This document shows, in pieces, positions 34,201 to 49,200 of a DNA stretch of 64,000 bases (positions are counted from its first letter, which is position 1; every line of letters starts with the position of its first letter). The notes beneath the pieces were generated by a model, which made no database searches, was not told where the DNA came from, and worked only from the letters and a program-made list of their open reading frames with translations. The position numbers and the translations under genes are program-made. The stretch is from contig OX381709.1 in the NCBI GenBank assembly GCA_947462335.1, positions 65,402,609 to 65,466,608 of the forward strand, read 5' to 3'. This stretch comes from Harmothoe impar. Taxonomy: Eukaryota > Annelida > Polychaeta > Phyllodocida > Polynoidae.

Positions 34201-37200
34201 ATTAAACCAAAGGGAAAATGGTTGTACTTTCCAAATATGGTCATAGTGGGGGCGTAGTGGCTGGGTGGTTGTATTAAAAAGGGGTGGCCAAGAGCAGGGT
34301 GTTGACTGCAATTACCTTGACTAGGTGTCACTCGATTTTGTGTGTCACTCGATTCTTCCGCACATAGATAGAGATATACCACCTCATTTATTTATAGCTT
34401 AAGTCTGTAATTTTGACAGATCCTTCCTGTCATCATAGACATAGCTGGCCTGTGAAATGGATATTTAGATGTAATTATTATGAGAGCTATGGTAATCATA
34501 TTTATTAGGTGTCACTCGATTTTGTGCGTCACTCGATTCTTCCGTACATACATAAAGCAACCTAGCACCTCTCAAGGATACTACTGAATTCTTTTGTTTT
34601 GGCAAATTGTTCCCCTTGTTATAAGTGTATTTGATGTGTGAAATAAGTAGTTAAATATAATTATTGTGGGAGCTATGCTTATCTATATTGTGTCACTCGA
34701 TTCCTCATAAAACTACACAGTAGTGCCAATGTGAAATTCATTTGGCTCTACTGCCAGGTGTTTGCAATATTTTCTCAATTCATTTTTTATTTCTATACAT
34801 GTAGGTACTAAGTATTGCATAGCAACCTTTGGTTACATTGTAAGGTATATCTGGGGAAAGCTATAGGGGGTGTTATCATGCATCATTCGATTCCTCATTA
34901 AACTACACAGTCAGATTCACTCCCTCACTCACTGGAAATGTAAACACAATGTTTCATTTGGGTATCTCTAGCATTTCATTCATTGCTATTCTATGTAGAA
35001 AATATGGGAAAAGTCACATGAGTCCTCGATTATGTTCATTATACATGATACAACATTCACAAATAGCAAAAAATTGACAAAAACACCCATTTTTTGCCTG
35101 TTTTTGCCCTCCAACACCCTTAATATTGGTATCAGATGGGCAAAACCGGGGTTGCCCTTGTAGCCCTATCCGTCCCTGATCTGATAGAAATAATAAACAT
35201 TGATAGAATACCTTTCCTGTAGATTTACAGCTTCCTAATGCCTAAAAAGGCCAGTTGCACTGGATTGGTGAGAATACATGTTGTATACAGGATTTAATTT
35301 CTTACCAGATTTCTGATTTCTATGAGTTTAAACCGAGTTTATCCTTTAGGTGGCCTAGCGCGTACTAATACATATTGAGGTGATCATGACTCAACCGTGA
35401 AATGTACACGTACCCGGTGTAATTACCGGCGCCAATCGACCATGTCAGACTGAAATCTACATAATTGTTTGCGCTAGTGTCCATGTCTAATAGCAGAGGT
35501 TAGAGTTGTAGATTGCACTCAAGAATAGAACAGTGGGGGGCAAACAAAAGCCACGTGGGAAATACTTTATAGGGTATATGAACCATATCTCAACCAGCAA
35601 AGGTCATATAAATTCATTATAGATTGATATAAAATTAATATAATTATGTTCCGGTTCTCTTTAATACTTGTTATATGTGTAACTATAGTGAAGCTTGCAG
35701 ACTGTATTACGACCCAGGTAAATAGATATAATAAAGTTTAGTCTAATGATGCTATTATGGTACAGCTACCTAACAACGTGGAGGCCTGTGTTTGCCTCCA
35801 CCCAGGACCCTGTGACGTAGTAGCAGAGGAAACACTAACCTCTGCTATACGGCTTTACTAGTTATGACATGTGTTGATTAAGGTGGGTCAATATGATGCC
35901 ATTTTCGTTCACTGCGCAGGTTTCTGTGCAGGTACATTCTCTAGTTTGACCATAGATCACCAGGGGACCTTTGTCTAATGTTGGAACAAGTTATATCAGA
36001 TTGTCCTAAAATGGACAAAGATGTTGCCTGACCGGGGCGAGAACCATCAACCTTTGGATATGAAGCCATGCATTCTGCCACTGTGCTATCGAGTCTGTAG
36101 TGGTGGCTTTCATTCAGAAGTCATACATAACTAGCCCTTAGTATATTTCTATTTCCTTTCAACTTTTTTTTTTTCAATGGACAAAAACTATAGAAATATG
36201 CCCGGGACCATATGTTCAAAAGGGACTCTCTAGAGAGAAGACATCAAAACCTAGATCCTGTGAGAGTTATATACATATTTAGCTACTTTTCAATACTATT
36301 TTATGTACATATGTGGCAAAACACTATATACTCCTATTATATGAAACACTGACTTAAGGCTTGAATATCTCAGAAAACAGCTCGGGACCCTCCTATTTTC
36401 TCAGCTTTGTTGGAAAGTGTATGCTATTATGGTCTTATGGCGAAAACCTCATGGAAATCTAGCTACTTTTACACCAAGGTATGGACCCACCTTAACATTA
36501 AAGCCCCGACGCCCCTATTTATAGGGCTGAGTACCTGTCCCGACTATACTCTGACTGGTGCTGGAGGGGTAGCAATATTTGCGCCTTTAAGGGAAGAGTG
36601 TACGTTTTACACTTAGTGACTTACTTCATCCTAGCGTCCTATTAGAGGCTATTATGTAAAAGTTTACCAACAGCGACCTGAGAGCATATAAAAATAACCA
36701 CGACAGACTGTACAGTTGTGTTTACATATCTTAGATCCCTTGTAGTTTAACTGAACTTAAAACTAGCGTATATGATAGGATGTGTAATATAAGGCCACAC
36801 AAAAAAAAAAGAAAGTTGGTCAATGGATTTCACTTTTCAAAAAATGGTGCGAGCGAAATCCATGGACCAACCTTTTTTTTGGTCTGGCCCAACCAAGGTG
36901 TGAACTCCTTTGTCTTGCACCTCCAGCGTGTTTTAATGGTTACGTCTGTGAGCGTCTTAACTATGGTACACGAGCGTCTGGACGAGGACGAAGTGTTTCC
37001 TCATCCTATCCCCTCAAGAAGGCGTAGGCTTACCATGCGTAAGCGTCCCGGGGGTGACTGAGTAGTATACGGAGATGGCAAATATAAGCTGGCACAGGGT
37101 CAACGCCTCTTCTCCTCATCATTAGTTTCAATGGCCATACATTCTACATTTCTAGATTAAGCATATATTACGCATTGCAGTTAGAGCATTGATAGCAACA

Positions 37201-40200
37201 TTATAATCAACTTGAATGAAATCACTATTATAATTACCTTCATGCCGCCTCCCCTACAGCCTGAGTACCGCACCACGGAGGACAGCCTGGACAAGTCGCT
37301 CCTCCTGACCATCTCCCGAGGCCTGGACCCGGACTCCAACAGCTTTGTAGGTCCTCTAACCGGCCCCGCTACAGTGGACCTCTTCTTCATACCCAGGACA
37401 GCCACAGCCGGGGCCGACTTCTCCGGCAACAATATGACAGTGGCCTTCCCATCCGGTATACGTCAATCCAACGTCGTTGTACAGATCATGGCCGATGACG
37501 TACCGGAAATAGAGGAGACGTTCGAGGTCTACCTGGCCAACCCCAGCGGTGACGCCGTTGTTGTGGAACCCTCCCGGGCCACGGTCGTCATAGAAGCCAA
37601 CGACGAACCGCACGGCGTCATCCGGATCAAAACGGAACCGGAAGTTACGGCCCCTGTGTTCTACCTAGACGAGGACGAGCCGAGTGAGCAGGGCGGCATC
37701 GTGGTGACGCGCGGGGCGGGGCGGTTCGGGAAGGTGACCATAGACTGGGTCATCACCCGGCCTGGGTCTGACGACGACGTACTGGAGGACCTGGGGGCCT
37801 CCAGTGGCACCCTGACCTTTGAGGACGAGGAGGAGGAGGCGGTGGTGGTCCTCCAGGTGGTGGGGGACAGGACGGCCGAGCCGGCAGAGCGCTTCCGGTT
37901 TGAGCTGGTGCCTGGGTCGGTGACGGGAGCCGCCCGTGTGGACGGAGTGAGCGGCGCTGACGTCATCCTGGAGGACAGTGACGACATCTACGGCGTCCTA
38001 GACACGGCAGGCAAGGAACTGCAGCTCTTTGAATCGGTAAGTCGCTGTTAATTGAGCATCATTATTCATATTACTTTAACCCTTACCTATAAATGCACAC
38101 TTTATCTTATGAACAGTCACAGTTCTATAACTATACCTCATCCACAGTTCTATGTATATATATATAGGGCGAGTAAATTACATACAACTATAACACATTG
38201 GGGCTTTTTTACATGGATCCCTTACTTTACACAGATGTAATGCATAGTATACTGATGATGTCTATGTTCCAGATGTTCCTACCTCGTACCTTAGAAATAA
38301 CGATCCTCCGAACCGGTGGCGCAGTGGGTGCAATCAGGGTAAACTATACAGCCGAATATAGAGTGGAGGATACCGCCATAACAGGTAAGTCATTTAGTTT
38401 TTATAGACACTATAATTTTCATAGAAACTTAACAACTAAGGATCTACGTCAATCCATGTACTTTGATTGACTTACGACAACAGCTGTTCAAGGCATCATT
38501 AAAAGTTAAATAACATACACGTCTCAGTCTTTCAGTAACACCGTCCACGGTACATGTTTACACTTAAAGGTACATTCTCACCACTCACGCTTAACCACAT
38601 AGTAGACTAGAACAGTACTAGAATTGTGAGTGGGATTAGTTCGGTGAGAATGCCACTTTAATAAAAGTCTTGTTTGTACATCTACATCTGAGTACATAAT
38701 GCACAATGCCCTTTATTGTTGCAGATGTATTTATTGAGGCGCTACCTGCCTCTATCCTGCTACTTGACCAGCAGAAGACAGCCACCTTCAGACTCAACAT
38801 CAAGGACAGTGCCTTTTTACAATATGGTGCTGCTTTCCATGTCACCCTTCTGGGGGTCCAACTCATGCAGCGTAAGTGGACACTATATCTGCATTTCAAA
38901 TACACATAGTAACTTCTTCATGCTCTGATAACTGATTTCACTACCAGATGATGTCATCTTAAATTTGACCTGCAAAATATATAAACATGCTGTCACCGAT
39001 AACAATGCATTTCGAGTGTTATTTTATTTTTAATTGATATGCATATAAGTATATTCTATAATGATTATTTTGTAAAATGTAACACCTTTATATTGTTTCA
39101 GTACCTCCATTTGGGGCCTTCAACAGTCCCCGGCTGGGTTCAAGTGATACCTTGACCATCACCATTAGTCCTGAAGCGGCCAACGGTCTGATCGGTTTCC
39201 AGGACGTCTCCACACGAAAGCTGGTAGAACCTGACGGTGGAGCACAGGCTCTACAGGTAATCACAGTTGGTGTTAACAAACATTTTATCACATTTAATTT
39301 TAATATTCCTCTCGGTTTTTGAGTGAAGTATTCACGAGAGACTTATTTCATAGCAATAATCATGATGCACCTTCTCATCATGCAGGTGACGCTGGAAGTA
39401 GCAAGGAATGGTACTAACGGTCTGGCTAACGTGGAGTGGGTACTGGAAGGTATAGGGCCCAACGCAGACCAGGTCACTGAGGAGGATATCCGTCCACAAT
39501 CAGGCAGAATCATCATGCAGTCAGGTAGGTTGTAACACAGTACCAACATCATATACACAATACCATTATCAGCCTGCCTAAGGGCATTGTCAACATATAT
39601 CTATTCCTATTACCGTACAGTGTATATAATTAAATATTTCCAACAAGATGCATCTACAACGTATTACTGTTGGTACCCTATATAATGCTATTTCTGAGTG
39701 CTATAAAAATAATGAAAAACGTTATTTTGACGTACATTTTCTAAAATATCCCACCATTGTGTAGGATGGCTATATTTCACCATTGACCCCCCTACCCCTA
39801 AGTTAATTTATACAAACAGGATGCGCACACCCTTCAAGCACACAGAATAATATCACATGTTATACAGGTCAGGCCCAGGGGACGATCGTCATTGAGATTC
39901 TGGCTGATGACCTGCCGGAGACGGATGAGATGGTGCGGGTCCGTCTGAGTAGGGCCACACCAGAAGGGTCCCAGCGGATCCAAGATGGCGCCGACAGCGT
40001 GGACATCCTCATCCAGGAGAACGACATGCCAGGGGGCGTGTTTGAATTCGGACCAGGCATGGACACCAAGTACACTGTAGAGGTAGGTGTGCTCTGAGTC
40101 TTATTGCTTTATAGCTGGCTTCGTGAATAAGATAGATCAGGTGTTTCATGTTACAGACATACACAATACTATAAGATTCCCTTTCTAAAGACGAGTTTAT

Positions 40201-43200
40201 GAATGGTGTATTATCCGCAGAGTATGATGATGGATATCTCATGGTTTGACTGTTATTTTATCTCTTTTTGGTTGTACAGTGGACAGGGCGTATCCAACTA
40301 CAAATGTCTGTATTTGTTATCACCACCAAGCCATGCTAATAGTTCCTTAACCATACACTTGTTTACATATTAACCATATCTATAAGCATCTCTTCTTTGG
40401 TCTGTGTACTATAGGAGGACGGTGTGGCTATAGAGGTTATGGTGGTGCGGTACGGGGGCTCCCTGACCACCCGCTACGTGCAACACATCATTGAACCTAA
40501 CGGAGAGGTCGAGTTCTACGGGGGCACCTACGTCATGAAGTTTGGGCCTGGAGAAACCATCAAGAACTCTACCGTTATAGCCCGAAGTGACGGCATTGCA
40601 GAGGTAGGACTACTACAATAATCTCCAATACCTTACTATTTAGAAAGGATACCTATTCATGACAATCAATAGTAAGGTAAATCCCTTGAAACCTCTCATG
40701 TTGACCTATCTTAGGGGAAAGTTAAATTACAAGATGGCTTCATTTGGGAATAGCAAATAAACCCAACTCTGTTGGAGACATTTGTGGTTGTAGACAACCT
40801 GATACTAGTGATAGGCTGGGTAGTATCTTCTTTGTATCGGTATTGATTAACTATTGATGTGATTTGACGCACGCTCAATCACTTTATACCCTTCAAATAT
40901 GGTGCTTTTCTAGGTGGTTGAGCAGTTCCGTCTGCGCCTGGTCAGTTTTGGACCAGATGTCGCATCTATTGGCAAAAAGAATAGTATCAACATTACAGTG
41001 CTGGAGAATGACAGTCCCTACGGCGTATTCCACTTCAGACAGGACTCAGTAGCTCTAAACCTAAGTGAGTTTAATTTACAAGGCATCATCTAATATCCCC
41101 ATGAAGGCTATGTTCAACCAAGTAAACATATAAATTTACTCCCAGTAAAGCATAATGATAATTATGAGGTTGCCAATGTGAGTATGATAATTTTATAGTA
41201 AATGCAACGCAATGTCCTGTCACAACCATTTATCCTGGGATGATAAGTAGAAGTATTCCGTGGATCTCCAGACAAACACAATGTTCATATTATAGAAAAC
41301 CTTGACCACCCCTATTCCAGATGAGAGTAAAGGTGAGGTGGAGCAGAGTGTCCTGCTGACAGTGGTCAGAAGTCGGGGTCTATTTAACGAGGTGTCCGTC
41401 AGCTGGAACGTCATGCCTGGAGACCACAGTCAGGAGGTGGAACCCTCCTCCGGGCTGCTCGTCTTCCTACCTGGCCAGAGGGAGGCTACCTTCCGCATCA
41501 AGTCCTGGGCTGATGAGGTAAACGATTTAATTACTCCTCGTATAGATGTACATGAACCCACTCTGTTCATGTTAAGTGGGGCAGTATTTCACAACTGGCA
41601 GCACCATTCCCATGGGGTATTTTGTTGTCCTTCGAATAAAAATATTTATAATAAGAATCCGGTTGAAATTCTACGTTTAGATTATGACGACAATGCCACT
41701 GTACTAGTTTAATACACATTGTTACTGTCAGCAAAAAGGAGGTGTTCCCTAAAATCCAGACGTTGTTTGTCAATAAATTAAAAGATTATTGAACCACAGA
41801 CTGTGAGTATAATTATTTCTACATGTTACGGTCATCTCGGGCCTTCTTCAGGGAATGCTGGTTTCTAACATTAACTATTTGATTTCCAGTTACCAGAAGG
41901 GCCAGAGACAGTTGTTGTGAATCTGACAGACCCGACAGGGGGCAGCAGCATCGGGTCACCCCAGATGGCCGAGATCACTATCAACAGCAATGACCACCCA
42001 ATCCACTTCAAACGTAATGTTTTACAACCAATTCATATACTATGCACAATGGCAGTTATACTGTTACCATCTCACTGCCAAAGAATCAATACCTGTAACG
42101 TCCATCTCACTACACATAAGTATAACAGCTGTGTTAATACTACTTCAGAAAGTATGGATCAATTGCCATGCCCATGATGAGCCAAGAACTTTAAAATGAT
42201 ATATAACAGGAACCAACCTTTTTCTTGTTTCTTCAGCTCCTGCTGCTTATAGTGTGGCTGAACCAGAGGACGGTACGCCGACCAAAGTAACAGTGACCGT
42301 GATGAGAGAGAACAACCTGCACGCAGAGGCCCAGGTGAAGTATCGGACCGAGGATGGGACAGCCAAGGAGGCAGACCTGGACTACATCCCTGTCAGTGGC
42401 ACTGTCACCTTCTCCAGTGGCCAGGCCGAGTATAACATCAGTGTCTTTGTACTGGGAGATGCCATACCCGAGACCGGCGAGCAGTTCTATCTCGTCCTCT
42501 TTGATCCCCAAGGTAAGTAGCTCAGGGATCCTAATAGTAATAGCGATTGGTACAGTGTTAGAGGCTATTCTCAGGCTTAGTATACATGTACTGTTCATAT
42601 GTATTGGCTCATAAAAGTATTATCGGATTGCTAAAATATCAATAGCTTCTGCTGAATTAATATTTTGATGGATAGTGTAGTATGGATTGACAGTTATTAT
42701 ATATATTCGTGAACAATAATCTCTGTATATTTAAGAGATACAAGCAAATTATTTAAGTAGTTATGATCTAGAATATTGTATGTTAATTCGCACACACAAA
42801 TCATGAATATAACATAGCTCTTAAAGACAGCAGCAAACTATGAACAACCTTCTCACTACCCTTTGCACCATTTCCAATTATGCTTTTGTATTGCTTGGGA
42901 TATTTTCAGCTCGACTTTCTTTTGGCAATATCCCCGAAATAAGTTTTTGGATGTAAACTTTGGACCTGATACCCTGTGTTCCGTATAAGTGTATCCAGTG
43001 TGTAATACAATGTATATGTGAATAGAGGCTACTCCTCTGGCGGGTGTTAACTACCATTTAGCCAAAACGCAAACGTCAAACTTCAGCCAATTCACTATTG
43101 AAACATTATGGGGAAGACAGGACCCTATAACTTCTTATCCCCTATTAGTCTTAGTGCGTACCCAACAAGAGTTGGTGCGGGTCTGTCCCCTTTATGTGCA

Positions 43201-46200
43201 ACAACGGAGCCTGCACATTACTGTACATAATTTTGATTTTGAGCTCTCTCAATGGGTGTGGGTGGGTAATACATAAAGTTACCATCGTCCCATACATTGT
43301 TGTCTATACAGTTCCCTTTTCTCATGTATTTTATGTGTACTGTTCATTTATTTGATGTGGTGTGTTCCAGCTCCTGAGCTCAATGGTAAAGTTGGTGTTG
43401 TACGCAGTGATTGTGTCTGTGTGCTAAGGTGGTCGGTTATACACATATAATATGGCCACATGGTTATTCACAAATGGCTTCTAATAATATGCATGATAAT
43501 GTGGCTCCACTAACTGCCTGGGTAATAGGGCGATATAGAAAGGAATGAGGGTAGCCTCATCCAATTGTATATTACAAAATATAGACGAGATATTAGTATA
43601 GATAGAACTCATTAAAGTAGGAGAATAGGCGTACTAGATTTTTGTATATATTAACAGCATGATATAATGTCTGGCTAGGGCTATGGAACTATTAGATTTG
43701 CATTTCAAATGAACATTGTGAAAAGAATTATGTGTCGTATATGTAGCAATAACTAGATATCTCCCATACTGCCTATGCTCTGTAAATAGTAAACTATGCC
43801 ATCCAGGCTGAGATATAGTACCATTTTCTAAACAGGACAACTGTAATAATGTGCGATCAAGTACAGTCACAAAGTTGGAATGAGATCAATTTGCCACAAT
43901 AAAACATATTATCAGTAGTGGAATGTGGAACTACAGAGCATAGTTTAGCCACATTCCTCATCTATAGCCCTTTATTCGACGAATATGGTGAAAGTATTAA
44001 TCGGATATTGTTTAGGACACCCATGTTCCACATGTTCACCATATTCTGTGAATTTCTCACAGAGATATAAAATTTAAAAAAAGATCAATACTACTCTTTT
44101 CCATTTGCATGTAGCCTGGGGTTTGCATGGGGGTAATGGATTGCAGTATTGATTTTTAGTTATTATCAAGGGAATAGGTGCTTGGTTCTTTGTTTAACTT
44201 ATGTTCTTGTCTTATTTATTTTCACCGCATTCTTTTACAGATGATGAGTACATACATGCTATGTACAATCAACGATGTTAATAATGCACTTATGTTATTT
44301 TTGAACAATGATCCCATCAACAATATAAGGAACCCATTTTCTCAATGCCTTTCAATTCCAAATCCCTTGCCACTCACGGAAAATGACTTATCTTGTGATT
44401 ACAATACCTAATAGAGTCATTAGAAAATCAAATGGTACCTACCGATACCATTGCGAATGCATTATCGTTGGGTCATGCACCATGGTGTATGATATATGAA
44501 TTAGACCCATCCTGCCTGTCTTCTTAAATGGTGGGCTTGGTTCAATAAGACATCATCCTACCCACTTGGCCAGGTGCAATTACCTAAATTACCCAAGCAG
44601 GTTTCACACCCCTTTCATTATCCACCAGTCTTGACATGTCTATTAATGTCACCATCCCATTCCAGGTGATGTCTCAGTGTTTGGTGGGAACAGGTCTACC
44701 ATAACCATTGAGGCCAATGATGTTGCAAATGGTGTCTTCAGCTTCATACCTCCATTCACCAAGTCCGCTCATGAGGGGGAATTCGTCGAGTTTAAGTAAG
44801 AATTCTAATGTTTTCCAAACTTGTCCTAGCCACTGGATGTTGCTAGAGAAGTACTAGCATGCCGTATTGCTCTGTTCTCTTCTCTGCTGTGCAAAAGGCA
44901 AAGAGCTAGGCACTACTTATAGCCCCTTTTGTTTCATTCAATGACATTTGATTTCATGTATAACTTAGCATATTCAGGTCCACATGCAGTCAGTACTGAA
45001 ACCTACCATGCCATTTTCATATCCAGTTGCACCTTCATACAAATGCATTTTGACTACAACCCCAAGCGTTATTTCATGTATCATTAATTTGTATCTACTG
45101 CATAAGAACTTCTGATTTCCCATTGACCCCTGGGCAGCATCCGGCGTGAGGGCGGCAGATACCGTGAGGTGCAGGTACACTGGGAGGTGGTGGACGTTAA
45201 CACCAACCTGCCCTTACCTGATGGGGGAGACTTTGAGGTAGCTACAGGTAACGTCACCTTCGCCGACCTGCAGGTGGTCGCGCCACTAGAGATCCGCCCT
45301 AACACCGACAGTGCACCCGAGTATGAGGAAAACTTCAGGATAAGACTCACACATGTTACAGGTAGGCAAGAAATAGTCTATATGGAATGAAAATGGGGGG
45401 AATCCCATTCCCCAGGTGCATACTCATAATCCATGGGAATCAAAACATGTTGGTTATTTCTCTATGACAAAACATTGGCATCATCATACAAAGACTCTAT
45501 TTTTCTCTGTGCTTTTGCAAAGTTAGAAACCATGCCTGCTTTAATTTCAACGATCTCTTTGGCTACCCTTTAACATACTAAATGCATATTAATATAAATA
45601 CGTCCATACAAAAAAGCGATACGACCATTATTGCATTTTGCAGCCTTTCACCACCAATGACACATGGTTCATTGACTCAGGGTTTAATTAACCCTGAGTA
45701 TTATACACCTACCAATTTTGCATTTTAAGACAATTTTGTTACATAGGAGAATTGTTATATTTCGGTTATCATTCGACATAGAGACATGTGGAAAATTCTA
45801 TGACATAGGCAAGATCGGGGGACAGCATTTTCCTCAAATTTTTTTCTAAAAAACTCAATTTGTCTTCAAGATATTGAACTGCGATCTTCGCGAATTTATT
45901 TCTCTCTTTCGCTATTATGGAAATGTACTAAACCAAATCTATCACCCGCTTCGGACACCCATAGACTTCAAGGCTTAAGCGTTTTCAACAGAAGATAGAA
46001 ATGACATTTTCAGCGAATTTGCCCGTATTTCTCTCTTTCTACCCCCAAACTGGGCAAAAACTGGACACATTCTACCACCAGTCTAAAACACACAACAGAA
46101 AAAGTGGGACATGCAAAATGTGAGATGCAGAGAATCAATATAACTATGATAGCACAAACAAGGGCATCACAGATCACTTCCAAATTTTACAATAACACAG

Positions 46201-49200
46201 TCCAAACACAGTATAAGGGAAAATATCAACCCCCCACACCCCCCTCCCCCTATTTTTTAAATTACTTAAATGAACTTCATATAATACCCTGTGCATACCA
46301 AACACAAGGATCACTTTTTTTCCTGTACCACCCGTCTTCTACATGGTGGCGCCATAGTCGTTTCTCGCGTACCTCAAGAACTCAGCAAGAAAACACAAAT
46401 GTTGCCAGCGACAACGTCAGGATAAAAGGAGTGCAGAGCGAAATTGTGCCACCCGTATCTCCTTTTTGATAGGGACAAAAGGCGGTACATGCCCGCAGCC
46501 TGCAACTGTCGCCCACACCCACCTGCACACCCACACCCACCTGCTCTCTCACACCCACCTGCTCACCCACACCCACCTGCTGGCCTAAATTGGAGTAACA
46601 TACATGTATGACACATGACTTGAGGGTACTTTTTAACAAGGAATTCATTTCTGATGCCAGAATTGACCAATGAATGATTATAAGGGAGTACTGTATCTAA
46701 GTACATGATAAGCTCCAGCTCCAGCTTACCCTGAGTCATCTGTGAGGCCACTCACACGCTCAATCTTTTTACACAGGAGGTGATACTAAGGAGGGTGACA
46801 TCGTGCAACAGGCCCAGCTGGCCTCTGAGAACCTGGAGGTGGTCCTAGAGGTGCTGAGAAACGACGACCCGTCTGGGGTGTTTGCCTTCTCCCCCGACTC
46901 CCGCCTGGTTAGTGTGGCCGAGGACGTGGGTGATGGGGAGTTGGAGCGGACACGGGCACTGCTCAACGTGACCCGCTACCAGGGAACTGACGGCGACGTC
47001 ATGGTAAGGCAATAACAAACAATGCACATGCACATATTGAACTGTAAACCAAAAGGGTGGATAAACATCATATATTTAGATTTGAAAATAGTATCGCAAC
47101 TTCGCAAAAATATCTGGGTAGTCTATTTTAGTGTTTTTTATCTTGAAAGTACGCACACCAGAAATACTATACGAAAAAGCTACACCAACCTTTTTCTTGT
47201 CACAATGAATATCAAGAATTGGTTTCCGTTAAAGGCTAGACCCTGACGTCAGACATGTTTATTTGGTCCTTTCAGAAGGTGAGACTCTTTTATGATGCAA
47301 TATTTCCTGGGAATTCGCCTGTTAGTATTGTTTTAGGTTAGACATGCATGAATATGCGTTATAAAGATGGCGAATATACTGATAAAATGCAACCATGTCT
47401 CATTTAGTATTAGAACCATAGTTTAAACCACACAACTCCCTTTGCAGGTGGCGTGGGAGATCTCGGCCAACCCCATATCATCAGCAGGCCGGTTGCCCAG
47501 TATGAGGGACCTCCTGTTCCTTGGTGATCGGCCAGTGGAGGTGACCGAGGTGTCCACCCCACGCCGATTAGGCACCGGCAGTATGGTCCTCTACTTCTCT
47601 GGTTGTGATGGTAAGTAGCGTAAACTGTTTATGACGCAATCAAGGTAGGTGTTCAATTTGGAAATTATACACTAATTTTCTTTAGGGTGTTTTCCAAAAT
47701 GATCTGTTCATATAGCTCTAATTGTCATGTGCTCATTCATACAGCAATCCTACAATACCTTTAACACTCAATGTTCCCATACATATTAAAGTATGTATAC
47801 ATAATTATGCACCATCATACATGAGCCTATGCTCCAACATAGCTTTACTTTAAAGTCTATACCTTTCTCCGTTCCTGCCTACAGTGTGCTTTGTGACGGT
47901 GGCCGGAGCGGACCAGATGCCTGCTGACACAGTCATGGACGGGTTCAGTCTTAGTGCCTGGGTGCTGCCCGACCAAGGATCTGCTGGCTACATTCTGGCC
48001 AAAACATCTACTGACGGCCTGAGACATTTCTATGCCTTAAAACTAACGGCACTTTCCACCCTTACCCGCCTGGAATTTAAGTACTCCGTCCGAAACAACC
48101 CGGTGCGTGTGACTTTTGTCAATGTCCATTTTCTCCACGAGTACGTTTAAATCTAAGATAGCTGGATATCTTAAGTGTCTTGTATATCATCTTGTTATCA
48201 CAGATTATGAGTGCGCCCAACTTGTGCAGTGTATCAAATGACTAAACAATATTGAATTTAGCCGTGGTAAACTAATAGATATAATCGATGCCCCCTTGCA
48301 GTACCCATCTCAGCATATTATATTCCTATCCCCCCAAAGATAATATTTATCAGCCACTAAATAAATGTATCAGTCCATTCCCTGTTACCTCAATAGTTCA
48401 CATCCCTACAGAATAACCAAGAAGAATCTCACACAGCACAAGTGTCACTAGTGGACGGCAAGTGGCACCACCTCGTGGTTACAGTAGACAGTGGTCTGGT
48501 GGAAATGTTCCTCGACAACAAAACACTCTCTGCAAGGTAAGCCGCCTCACACTCCTGTCTGCAGCGACATGCGGTTTACCTATATATGATATTGCCCGAT
48601 GAAGATTCATTAATTTAATCGAAACGTCGCAACACCATCAATTTCCTCCAACTACTTAGATGTAATACTTCTCCCAATAAAGTTTGCCAACCCAACTGTA
48701 CACAACTTGTCTTTAAGTCTCTAAGTATATACATATATAATAGGTATTAAAAGGCAAATGTTTAACATCACAGAATGACAGCCAACACCTTCTTCAAACA
48801 ATTGTCAGTTTTATCATGCATCCCCCATGAATATACATTATTTTAAAAATCCAGCCGGCTGGTTGAAGAGTCTACTGAGGACGGTGCGGGAGAGTTAACT
48901 GTGGGAGCCCTGCCCACGGGTGATGAACGCTATACGGGGTACATGCAGGACGTCCGCATCTACAGCAGGAAACTTGACACCAAGTATGTATTACTAAACA
49001 GAGATAGAAAATGATCATTTTAGCATGCAGAGACATATGCCTCTTGACCAGCAAGGACAATGCATTAGAAAATGAGTGGCTGCCCTAGTCTCAAACAGCC
49101 CTGCAGGCTATGGCTGCCCCCCCCCTCCACCACACATTTATTAGAGGGTCCCCTATATGAGCCTATATAAAAATCACACCGAGGCCCTTGCCCCCCCCCC

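Larger units (their letters stand above)
32019..37259 (+). other. ADGRV1 intron 5
   Basis: 5,241 nt. The protein sequence runs on from exon 5 to exon 6 without a missing segment. It contains a ~3-kb repeat region (about 32240-35265), a tRNA-like sequence near 36.06 kb, an 85-bp TTAA element at 36502-36586, and a short foldback at 36793-36889. Confidence 0.75.

Noticed and set aside
41296..41320. Acceptor TATTATAG at 41295 for ADGRV1 exon 14
   Set aside because: Its phase does not match the phase-1 donor of exon 13; the acceptor at 41320 does, and gives a typical Calx-beta start.
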